From an uncultured Pseudomonadales bacterium (GTDB lineage: Bacteria; Pseudomonadota; Gammaproteobacteria; Pseudomonadales; IMCC2047), in assembly GCA_947258895.1 (NCBI GenBank), contig CAMYKE010000013.1, forward strand, positions 1-14,418: DNA of 14,418 nucleotides, read 5' to 3'. The notes under the pieces were generated by a model. The model was given only the letters and a program-made list of their open reading frames with translations. It did no database searches and was not told where the DNA came from. Within the stretch, counting starts at the first letter, position 1. Every line of letters starts with the position of its first letter. Made by a program: the position numbers and the translations under genes. This document shows positions 1 through 5,065 of the stretch, piece by piece.

Positions 1-7
1 TTTGATT

Positions 8-27
8 TAAATGGTGGGCCGTGAAGG
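8..27. repeat. 20-bp direct repeat, copy 1 (tRNA 3'-end sequence, possible att site)
   Basis: TAAATGGTGGGCCGTGAAGG is identical to 10479-10498. Sixteen of its bases are the reverse complement of a tRNA 3' end (CCA, discriminator, acceptor 3' strand and T-stem 3' strand); the other four (TAAA) lie outside the tRNA. Here the match stops before the T loop, as expected of the short copy left when an element integrates into a tRNA 3' end. No integrase is seen, so the att role is inference. Confidence 0.5.
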
Positions 28-52
28 GTTCGCCCGCTACTGCAGGGCGAAC
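28..52. repeat. Perfect 8-bp inverted repeat
   Basis: GTTCGCCC at 28-35 and GGGCGAAC at 45-52 form a perfect stem with a 9-nt loop, directly abutting the tRNA-like direct repeat. No T-run follows, so it is not a typical Rho-independent terminator. Function unknown. Confidence 0.45.
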
Positions 53-331
53 GCCAGCCTCTTCGTATTTATGAAAAAAAGAGCGCTGGCCGGAATAGTC
101 CTGCGAGCTCGTCACGAGCGAATTGTGCTTCTTGACAAATGGGTTACAGAGTATTCCGGGCACATAGGTTACACAATAGGGTTTTTGGAGGGGGACTCCC
201 GATGCCCTGGAAAGAGTGTAATGCTTTGGACGAACGACTCAGATTTGTAGCTCGCCGAAATCAAGGCCCATAAACCGCTTGTATAGGTAGACGAGGGCAT
301 TGAGACCCGTGCGTTGCGTGTTGATCGAGCA
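53..331. other. Stretch without a supportable gene
   Basis: Short open frames exist on both strands, but none has a convincing ribosome binding site or a recognisable product. The plus frame from 11 reads on past in-frame TAG codons near 248 and 293, so a decayed cassette gene is possible but not shown. Confidence 0.4.
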
Positions 332-420
332 ACATAGGGTGTTGGACGAAGCCGCTGGCGCCGGGCGTCCCAAAGCTCGTTACGGTCCTTTTGGGCCGCC
401 GCTGAGCGCATGCGTTATGT
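332..420 (+). repeat. attC-like recombination site 1
   Basis: ACATA at 332-336 pairs with TATGT at 416-420, the right end being GCGTTATGT, which resembles the VCR-type core GTTATGY. Inside, GGCG-t-CCCAAA and TTTGGG-c-CGCC form the main stem around a short loop, with CGCT/AGCG further out. Imperfect palindrome, conserved outer cores and one- to two-base bulges are the architecture of integron attC sites. It lies 8 bp from the yoeB stop and would bound that cassette. The call rests on shape and on the series of similar sites, not on a model search. Confidence 0.5.
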
Positions 421-427
421 GCTTAGC

Positions 428-682
428 TCAGTAGTGATATCGTAGCTGCGCTATGAGAATGGACTCTTGATAAATTTTATAAACAATTCGATGCTCATCG
501 TTGATTCGACGAGACCAATACCCAGAAAGAGCATGTTGCAGTGCTTCAGGTTTGCCAATTCCTTCAAAACGCTCTCGCTTAATGTCTTTTATTAGAACAT
601 TAATGCGTTTAAGTATTTTCTTATCAGTTTTTTGCCAATATAGGTAATCTTCCCATGCCTTTTCTGCAAAAATTAATTTCAC
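428..682 (-). CDS. yoeB: YoeB/Txe-family toxin (ribosome-dependent mRNA endoribonuclease)
   Basis: The 84-residue product has exactly the usual YoeB length and is recognisable end to end, from MKLIF with the DYLYWQ segment to the RYHY C-terminus. The catalytic residues known for E. coli YoeB are all present at the same numbers: Glu46, Arg65, His83 and terminal Tyr84, so an active toxin is predicted. YoeB binds the ribosomal A site and cleaves mRNA during translation, and is neutralised by YefM. The start is GTG at 682, overlapping the yefM stop by 4 nt (GTGA), which implies translational coupling with antitoxin first. The pair runs opposite to the neighbouring cassette genes and sits between two attC-like sites. 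Confidence 0.95.
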   Translation of the reverse strand: MKLIFAEKAWEDYLYWQKTDKKILKRINVLIKDIKRERFEGIGKPEALQHALSGYWSRRINDEHRIVYKIYQESILIAQLRYHY

Positions 683-930
683 TCAATCAATTCCTTTTCT
701 TGTCCTTTTCCATCTTCAAGCTCGGCAATCGACTCAATCAGGCGTCGCGTATTCTTAGGGCTTCGCAAAAGGTAAGCGGTTTCTTCCAGCGCCTGGTAGT
801 CATCCATCGAAATCATAACTACTGCGCCTTCGCCCTTGCGTGTGATAGCAATAGGGGCGTGGTCTTCGCACACCTGCTTCATAGTTTTGGCGAGGTTGCT
901 ACGCGCGGCGGTATAGCTTATGCTTTCCAT
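679..930 (-). CDS. yefM: YefM antitoxin (Phd/YefM family)
   Basis: The 83-residue product starts MESISYTAARSNLAKTM, the classical YefM N-terminus, which folds the DNA-binding dimer; the acidic, lysine-rich C-terminal third is the YoeB-binding tail. I chose ATG at 930, not the in-frame ATG at 954, because it gives the family length, has an AGGA-type ribosome binding site just upstream, and leaves the TGTACA palindrome outside the gene. The YefM-YoeB complex normally represses its own promoter. Such pairs stabilise cassette arrays and other mobile DNA. Confidence 0.95.
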   Translation of the reverse strand: MESISYTAARSNLAKTMKQVCEDHAPIAITRKGEGAVVMISMDDYQALEETAYLLRSPKNTRRLIESIAELEDGKGQEKELIE

Positions 931-940
931 TTTCTTTATC

Positions 941-967
941 CTGTACATGTACATAAATATGTACGCA
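941..967 (-). promoter_or_regulatory. Candidate YefM-YoeB operator (TGTACA palindromes)
   Basis: TGTACATGTACA at 942-953 contains two overlapping TGTACA hexamers, and a related ATGTAC follows at 960-965, all just upstream of the yefM start. TGTACA is the established core of the paired palindromes bound by E. coli YefM-YoeB. Placement and motif therefore support an autorepression site. Confidence 0.7.
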
Positions 968-976
968 TTGTATCAG

Positions 977-1045
977 CACATAAACAAGGCGTGCAAGCGG
1001 GGCAAAGCACTGCGCGCTTTGCTGCTTCACTAAGCGGTATGTGTT
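977..1045 (+). repeat. attC-like recombination site 2
   Basis: CACATA at 977-982, followed by AACAAGGCG, pairs with TATGTG at 1038-1043, preceded by GCGG. The inner arms are CAAAG/CTTTG around a GC-rich loop, with AAGC/GCTT outside. The spacing (about 67 bp) is in the usual attC range. The core deviates from GTTATGT at one base (GGTATGT). The site separates the TA pair from the glyoxalase-fold gene. Confidence 0.5.
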
Positions 1046-1077
1046 TAAAACAACAAATGCATGAATGAGGGTAGATT

Positions 1078-1452
1078 GTGATACAGCTTTCCGTGAGCAT
1101 TGATGTCTCAAACTTGAAGCAAGCTGAAACCTTTTATATTGGAGCGCTCGGATGTAAAAAGTTGAGAGATCAAGGTGAAGGTATGTCGATAATTTCAACT
1201 GAAAATTGCGACATATATTTACAAGAAAAAGAGGCAGGAACAAAACCAATTCCATCAGATGCGGTTGAGCGTGATTATGCTCGCCATTGGACACCTGTTC
1301 ATTTGGACTTCCTTACTGAAAATATCGATGAAATTGTTGAAAAAATACTTCAATTAGGTGGGCAACATGAAGGAGGTGAAAGTGGTGATTGGGGCTCTAT
1401 TGCATATTGTGCAGACCCATTCGGTAATGGGTTTTGTTTGATCAATGAATAG
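1078..1452 (+). CDS. VOC/glyoxalase-fold protein
   Basis: The 124-residue product fits a single vicinal-oxygen-chelate unit made of two beta-alpha-beta-beta-beta modules. The N-terminal module reads SVSIDVSNLKQAETFY and the C-terminal one ends in the typical DPFGNGFCLINE. Possible metal ligands are His75 in the second module's first strand and the C-terminal Glu124; the usual first-module histidine is a serine, so classical glyoxalase I activity is doubtful and an antibiotic-binding or other VOC role is possible. The start is GTG at 1078 with GAGGG six bases upstream. Single-gene VOC proteins are common cargo of integron cassettes, and attC-like sites lie on both sides. Confidence 0.85.
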   Translation: MIQLSVSIDVSNLKQAETFYIGALGCKKLRDQGEGMSIISTENCDIYLQEKEAGTKPIPSDAVERDYARHWTPVHLDFLTENIDEIVEKILQLGGQHEGGESGDWGSIAYCADPFGNGFCLINE

Positions 1453-1455
1453 ACA

Positions 1456-1517
1456 CATAGCAATGGGCTCCATGGGGCGATCCGCTTCGCTACGCACCCC
1501 GGAGCCCAGGCGCTATG
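1456..1517 (+). repeat. attC-like recombination site 3
   Basis: This is the best-formed site. CATAGC (1456-1461), GGGCTCC (1465-1471) and GGGG (1474-1477) pair in order with GCTATG (1512-1517), GGAGCCC (1501-1507) and CCCC (1497-1500). Two bases (AT) are unpaired on the left strand only, like the extrahelical bases of attC, and the loop carries the frequent GCTTCGCTACGC type of sequence. The outer cores have a compensated change (CATAGC/GCTATG rather than CATAAC/GTTATG), which would put a C where GTT normally has its second T. Confidence 0.6.
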
Positions 1518-1535
1518 AATATGCAAGGAGAAATA

Positions 1536-1859
1536 ATGACTAGGATTCTGTTGGCAATATTCTTTATGTCGACCTTGGCAGGTTGTGATGCTGTCAGTGA
1601 TATGAAGGAGATGTTTAAGAAACAAGAGATTGTCCAAGAAGCTATAAAAGAAAAGTACGGTTGGGAATCTCAAGTTGGTTTCAAAATGCATAATGGAGTG
1701 CTAACCCGGGTCACCCTGGTGCTCAACGCCGATGATGTAAGGGAAGAAAAAGTATCAAGGTTGGATAATATTGCTAGAGAGGTGATAGAGTCCTCATTCA
1801 AAAGTGAGCCTCAGGCAATTTTTATTCAAATTGCCAGTGTGCCGCGCAAGAAGTCATAA
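1536..1859 (+). CDS. Small predicted lipoprotein, cassette-borne, unknown function
   Basis: The 107-residue product begins MTRILLAIFFMSTLAGC, a type II signal peptide with lipobox LAGC and the lipidated Cys at residue 17. The mature part is hydrophilic and mixed alpha/beta, with no family I recognise. ATG 1536 is chosen because AAGGAG lies five bases upstream; an in-frame ATG at 1515 would include attC bases and hide the signal peptide. The TAA stop is the first part of the next attC-like site, which is typical of compact cassettes. It probably sits on the periplasmic face of a membrane. Confidence 0.75.
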   Translation: MTRILLAIFFMSTLAGCDAVSDMKEMFKKQEIVQEAIKEKYGWESQVGFKMHNGVLTRVTLVLNADDVREEKVSRLDNIAREVIESSFKSEPQAIFIQIASVPRKKS

Positions 1860-1922
1860 CAAGGCGCTGCCAGGGACTTGCCTACGCTGCGTTTCGGCAA
1901 GCCCCACAGCGCGGCGTCAAGC
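1853..1922 (+). repeat. attC-like recombination site 4
   Basis: GCGCTG (1864-1869), GGG (1873-1875) and CTTGCC (1877-1882) pair with CAGCGC (1907-1912), CCC (1902-1904) and GGCAAG (1896-1901). One A is extrahelical on the left arm. The outer ends are TCATAAC at 1854-1860 and GTCAAGC at 1916-1922, degenerate forms of RYYYAAC and GTTRRRY. The site overlaps the lipoprotein stop codon. Confidence 0.6.
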
Positions 1923-1946
1923 ATTCAGCATGAAAATAAGGATAAA

Positions 1947-2384
1947 TTGAAGGTGGTCAAAGATATATTTATTAAAAATTCCAGGTACGACGGCATTAGG
2001 CCGGTAAATATATATTTTATGCGTTTAATTTACGTCTTGATGTTTTTTGTTTTAGGAACAGATGTGTGGGGCTATATCCTATCTCATTCAGGGAATTGGA
2101 ATGAAAATGAAGCCGTGGCATGGAGTGTCTGGGCTGCCTTTTCCACTATAGCCCTCCTGGGAATATTTCGAACGGTTCAAATGATACCTATTCTACTTTT
2201 AGAGATTTTTTACAAAGCGTTGTGGCTTATATTGGTAGCCTATCCGCTTTGGAGGTCCGGTGAGTTCAATGGATCCGGTGTTGAAGAAACAACTTTTGCA
2301 TTCATACTCGTTGTGTTGCCTGTTTTGGCTGTTCCGTGGGGCTACGTTGTAAGTCGGTATATATTCGGGAAGCAATTTGCTTAA
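1947..2384 (+). CDS. Four-helix integral membrane protein, unknown function
   Basis: A 145-residue product with four predicted membrane helices, at roughly residues 25-45, 58-78, 80-105 and 118-140, beginning after an RPVNIYF motif. Proteins of this layout occur in gammaproteobacteria as small uncharacterised membrane proteins; no catalytic motif is visible. The start is uncertain. The open frame runs back to 1878 but that part lies in the attC-like palindrome, so TTG 1947 is preferred, with AAGGA a few bases before it; GTG 1953 and ATG 2019 are alternatives. The stop TAA is inside the next GCTTAAC core. Confidence 0.7.
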   Translation: MKVVKDIFIKNSRYDGIRPVNIYFMRLIYVLMFFVLGTDVWGYILSHSGNWNENEAVAWSVWAAFSTIALLGIFRTVQMIPILLLEIFYKALWLILVAYPLWRSGEFNGSGVEETTFAFILVVLPVLAVPWGYVVSRYIFGKQFA

Positions 2385-2500
2385 CAAGCGGCTCCACGCG
2401 GATGCCCAAACCTCCGCTGTTTTTGTGGTTTCGCTACACTACACTCTAGCACATACACCTCTCCGGCTTGGCGGCTGGTGAGTCGGGCATTCACTGCCCG
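2379..2500 (+). repeat. attC-like recombination site 5 (imperfect)
   Basis: GCTTAAC at 2379-2385 matches the RYYYAAC core exactly and is followed by AAG, as at the other sites. ATGCCC (2402-2407) pairs with GGGCAT (2485-2490), and CCGC (2413-2416) with GCGG (2471-2474). A matching right core (GTTRRRY) is not obvious, so the site may be decayed. Confidence 0.4.
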
Positions 2501-2504
2501 AATG

Positions 2505-2539
2505 TTTGCACTTATCGAAGTGGCACTATAGTATCACTT
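2505..2539 (+). promoter_or_regulatory. Promoter and palindromic operator of the Phd/ParE-type TA pair
   Basis: AAGTG-GC-ACTATAGT-AT-CACTT (2518-2539) is a 22-bp dyad broken only at two positions per arm, ending one base before the antitoxin ATG. It contains a -10-like TATAGT (2527-2532), with TTTGCA (2505-2510) sixteen bases upstream as a plausible -35. Transcription would begin at or next to the ATG, leaving no room for a Shine-Dalgarno. Autorepression by the antitoxin is the known behaviour of the family; the leaderless start is inference. Confidence 0.55.
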
Positions 2540-2540
2540 T

Positions 2541-2798
2541 ATGAAGATAGAATTGGTTACCACGTTAAAGCGTCAGGCCACGAAAATCCTGGCGGAACTA
2601 CATGCGTCTAAAGAGCCCGTGCTCATTACTGAGCACGGCCAGCCTTCAGCTTATTTGGTTGATGTAGATGACTACGAACTGATGCAAGCTCGAATGGCAT
2701 TGCTAGAGGGACTAGCTAAGGGAGAGGCTGCCTTCTCGGAGGGTCGTGTTGTTTCCCATGCTCAAGCCAGGGAACGAATGAGTAAATGGCTCAAATAA
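2541..2798 (+). CDS. Phd/YefM-family antitoxin
   Basis: The 85-residue product has the Phd-fold N-terminal half (LKRQATKILAEL, EPVLITEHGQPSAYLVDVDDYE) that dimerises and binds DNA. The C-terminal tail, with GEAAFSEGRVVSHAQA and RERMSKWLK, is the part expected to wrap the toxin. The tail is typical of antitoxins paired with ParE/RelE toxins. The next ORF starts 13 bases before this one ends, so the two are translationally linked. A dyad over the -10 region immediately upstream suggests autoregulation. Confidence 0.9.
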   Translation: MKIELVTTLKRQATKILAELHASKEPVLITEHGQPSAYLVDVDDYELMQARMALLEGLAKGEAAFSEGRVVSHAQARERMSKWLK

Positions 2799-3094
2799 TA
2801 TGGACGGAACCTGCTCTATACGAATTGAATGAGATTGCTGAATTTATTGCATTAGATAAATTTTCTGCTGCACAAAACCTGGTTCAATCTGTAATTGAGC
2901 GGGTTGAGCAACTCAAGGACCAGCCCAAGTCTGGCCGTAATCCGCCAGAGCTCCCTCGAAATTCAATTTATAGAGAGGTTGCTGTTGGCCCATGCCGGGT
3001 TTTCTATCGCATTGAAAAGTCTAAGGTCATAATTATCCATGTCATGCGCAGTGAGCGTGTTCTGCGTAAATTTATTTTGGAAGACCGTGCTTAA
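2786..3094 (+). CDS. ParE/RelE-superfamily toxin
   Basis: The 102-residue product has the ParE-type layout: an N-terminal helical pair (TEPALYELNEIAEFIALD), a central PKSGRNPPEL turn region, then strands with REVAVGPCRVFYRIE and the C-terminal IIHVMRSERVL. ParE members target DNA gyrase and RelE members cleave mRNA at the ribosome. The RelE catalytic set is not clear here, so ParE-like action is favoured but not proven. It overlaps the antitoxin gene by 13 nt in another frame. A half attC-like site follows the stop. Confidence 0.88.
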   Translation: MAQIIWTEPALYELNEIAEFIALDKFSAAQNLVQSVIERVEQLKDQPKSGRNPPELPRNSIYREVAVGPCRVFYRIEKSKVIIIHVMRSERVLRKFILEDRA

Positions 3095-3100
3095 ACCAGC

Positions 3101-3165
3101 GGTTAACAAGTCAATGCAATTCGCAGCTATTCGCTGCCGGACTCGCTACGCATTTATTCGCCTCA
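3101..3165 (+). repeat. Left half of an attC-like site (end of cassette array)
   Basis: GGTTAACAAGTCAATGC starts just after the toxin stop and has the TTAACAAG signature of sites 4 and 5, followed by CGCAG-ctatt-CGCTG and CTCGCTACGC, which look like attC inner sequence. No matching right arm occurs before the DUF2938 gene end at 3202, so the site appears cut. Confidence 0.4.
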
Positions 3166-3201
3166 TTTTTTCTCCAGTGTATAGTTCACTAAGCCTGATT
3201 T

Positions 3202-3693
3202 TTATGTTGAGTACGAAAGTTGTACTACCCAGCCTGATGCAAATAAGCCAAGACCAAATATAGTATGTGTTATGAGGCTCTGCAGTCGTGCAGAGGCCGG
3301 GTGTTGTGTCCTGGAGGCGGCAATACCGGCACCCATACCTGGCTGCATGAGAAAAAAGGGTGCTGCAACTGTGCCTATGCCAACTGCCAGCGCGGGGCCA
3401 ATCGTTGGGTTGTGAAGCCATGAGTCCCCCCAAATGCTAATTAGCACGGCAGCGAAGGCAGTGCCTATCAGGTAGTGCGCTGTCCACCCTATGATATGTT
3501 CTCCGCGCATGAGAGAAGATGCCGCAATCGAGTCATGACGAAATTGCCCGTGAGCCATGTGGGCTATCCAGCGTCCCACCATCCCATAGTTTGGAGGAGG
3601 GATGCCGAGCAATAGTTTGCGTGCGATACCCCACAAGTCCGTCACTGCAGTAGCTCCAATACCGATTAATAATATGGATAGTAGATTGTCCAT
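3202..3693 (-). CDS. DUF2938 family membrane protein
   Basis: The 163-residue product is recognisable as DUF2938: an N-terminal helix with GIGATAVTDLWG, a conserved PNYGMVGRWIAHM segment, GEHIIGWTAHYLIGTAFA, then PFFLMQPGMGAGIAASRT and a last helix around ITHTIFGLGL. About four membrane helices are predicted (near residues 5-25, 68-88, 98-120 and 142-158). Function is unknown. The start ATG has GGGAGAGAG upstream. It diverges from a truncated MerR-type regulator that presumably once controlled it. Confidence 0.88.
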   Translation of the reverse strand: MDNLLSILLIGIGATAVTDLWGIARKLLLGIPPPNYGMVGRWIAHMAHGQFRHDSIAASSLMRGEHIIGWTAHYLIGTAFAAVLISIWGDSWLHNPTIGPALAVGIGTVAAPFFLMQPGMGAGIAASRTQHPASARLQSLITHTIFGLGLFASGWVVQLSYST

Positions 3694-3717
3694 AACTCTC
3701 TCCCTTGTTTGTCCTGA

Positions 3718-4065
3718 TTTCGAACTGATGATATGGAGCGGCTGGCGTTGATAGCATTAGGGCGAACTGCGGGTTTTTCACTAGACGAGATCGCACGCAT
3801 GATAGGGTCTGACGGAAAGCCAAATATTGACAGAGAGTTGCTGGCGAGTAAGGCTGATGAGCTTGATAAGACCATTCAAAAGCTGATAACGATGCGCAAT
3901 GGTCTTCGGCATGCGGCCGATTGTTCTGCGCCAAGCCATATGGAATGTCCAAAGTTCCGTCGCCTGCTAGGACTAGCTGCACATGGAGCGATTACTCGTA
4001 ATGGCACTGGGAAGCTGCAACCAAAGCGGTGCTCTACCAAGGTGTTACATCGGACAAGCGGGTGA
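3718..4065 (+). pseudogene. 5'-truncated MerR-family regulator
   Basis: From 3718 the frame reads F-R-T-D-D-M-E-R-L-A-L-I and continues through AGFSLDEIARMI, DRELLASKADELDKTI and CPKFRRLLGLA. This is the effector half of a MerR-type regulator (second half of the HTH domain plus dimerisation helix). The first ~45 residues with the helix-turn-helix and wing are absent: a TGA at 3715-3717 precedes the homologous stretch and only the DUF2938 ribosome binding site lies beyond. An ORF can start at ATG 3733, but the product should not bind DNA. Its last ~30 residues look unlike the family and may also be foreign. Confidence 0.75.
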
Positions 4066-4101
4066 ACGCGGCATTCGGCAAAAACAAAGGAGAATATCCA
4101 A

Positions 4102-4443
4102 ATGTCTTCAGAGAAATCGAGGAAAGAAATATGGGAGGAGTGGAATGATCTACTAAATATACCTCCTGCGGAACTGGAAGCCTGGCTACAAACAGAAGAT
4201 AGCCAGAGCGTAGGAGATTCAACGGACGGTGAATCAACTGGACACAAGTCAGGTCGTAAAATAGTACAAATAAAACGAACCCGAAAAGAGGATCTGACCG
4301 ACGATCAATGGGCCCATATGGCCAAAGTAATTGGCTACATCAAAAGACATTGTGCGCAAGGCGGCCCACGAGAAGATGTAACAAATAGTCCCTGGCGATT
4401 TTCTTTAATGAACTGGGGGCATGACCCGTTAAAAGAAGCTTGA
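4102..4443 (+). CDS. DUF3140 domain-containing protein
   Basis: The 113-residue product matches DUF3140: an N-terminal WEEWNDLLNIPPAELEAWL segment, the S-x-S-V-G and GESTGHKSGR core, DLTDDQWAHMAKVIGYIKRH, and a conserved C-terminal WRFSLMNWGHDP. Soluble, charged, function unknown. It has an AAAGGAGA ribosome binding site and is followed 40 bp later by a DUF2945 gene, a pairing often seen, so they probably form one transcription unit. Confidence 0.9.
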   Translation: MSSEKSRKEIWEEWNDLLNIPPAELEAWLQTEDSQSVGDSTDGESTGHKSGRKIVQIKRTRKEDLTDDQWAHMAKVIGYIKRHCAQGGPREDVTNSPWRFSLMNWGHDPLKEA

Positions 4444-4483
4444 ACCAGTTACATAAAGATTATTTTTATCGAGGAGCGATAGC

Positions 4484-4705
4484 ATGCATGAAGCATATCA
4501 AACGAACACCAAAGTTCAGTGGGACTGGGGTGACGGAACTGCCGAAGGGAATGTCCGGGAAGTCTTCAGAGAGGAAATAACAAAAACCATAAAAGGCACA
4601 AAAGTGACAAGGAATGGTAGTGACGATAACCCAGCATATTTTATCGAGCAACTGGATGGGGACAAAGTTCTCAAGTTACACTCGGAAATACGCAAAAGCA
4701 CATAA
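4484..4705 (+). CDS. DUF2945 / HVA1-type TUDOR-like protein
   Basis: The 73-residue product has the DUF2945 small beta-barrel pattern: VQWDWGDGTAEGNVREVF, KTIKGTKVTRNGSDDNPAYFIE, then DKVLKLHSEIRK. The family is named after fungal hypervirulence-associated proteins and has a TUDOR-like fold; its bacterial role is unknown. A GAGGAG ribosome binding site precedes the ATG. The stop codon overlaps the ATG of a 43-codon ORF (TAATG). Confidence 0.88.
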   Translation: MHEAYQTNTKVQWDWGDGTAEGNVREVFREEITKTIKGTKVTRNGSDDNPAYFIEQLDGDKVLKLHSEIRKST

Positions 4706-4836
4706 TGATGTTGTTTAACTATAAGGCGCAACAGACGACTAAATCCCCACTACGTGATCATTTGGCTATTGATTTGCGTCCTGAACTGAACCAGAAATTG
4801 CAATTAAAATTGACTCATAAAAGAACTTTCGAGTGA
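4705..4836 (+). CDS. Possible 43-residue small ORF coupled to DUF2945
   Basis: ATG at 4705 shares one base with the preceding TAA (TAATG), a classic arrangement for termination-reinitiation; a second ATG follows at 4708. The product is hydrophilic and basic near the end (QLKLTHKRTFE), with no hydrophobic segment and no family I recognise. It could be a true small gene or the remaining 5' end of a longer gene lost at the rearrangement joint near 4928. Confidence 0.35.
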   Translation: MMLFNYKAQQTTKSPLRDHLAIDLRPELNQKLQLKLTHKRTFE

Positions 4837-4905
4837 CACAGAAATAAGACGTTAAGCGCTCTGCGCGCGGGTTCGTCTCGCATGCAAATATATGGTCGAT
4901 ATGGA

Positions 4906-5052
4906 TCAATATTCACTGCAATTCAACACGTCATAGGCAAAATCCACAACATAGCTATGCTTTTCAAGATACGCGCCAATGTTCTCGCAAATGTCGCGGT
5001 TATCTTCGACAATCAACACTCTAATCGGCGCCGCACCAAGCACGTTTGCCAT
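4906..5052 (-). pseudogene. Truncated OmpR-type response regulator (receiver N-terminus only)
   Basis: Translation from ATG 5052 gives 48 codons. Residues 10-41 are a receiver domain start: IRVLIVEDNRDI with the acidic pair Glu16-Asp17, then AYLEKHSYVVDFAYD. The phospho-acceptor aspartate, the rest of the receiver and any DNA-binding domain are missing; after about residue 41 the reading becomes unrelated and stops. The fragment begins 13 bp after the TonB-dependent receptor gene on the same strand, so it was the second gene of that operon, very likely once followed by a sensor kinase. The joint is near 4928. Confidence 0.8.
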
Positions 5053-5065
5053 CTGCCGCTACTCC

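Noticed and set aside
11..250. 79-codon plus-strand ORF at the window start
   Set aside because: It begins inside the tRNA-end repeat, runs through a perfect hairpin, has no ribosome binding site, and the product is unrecognised.
169..411. 80-codon minus-strand ORF
   Set aside because: It overlaps the attC-like palindrome, has no family resemblance and no ribosome binding site.
4711..4858. GTTTAAC near 4711 and GTTAAGC near 4852 as a further attC site
   Set aside because: Both match core consensus patterns, but the 130 bp between them do not form paired inner arms, and the cores are short enough to occur by chance.
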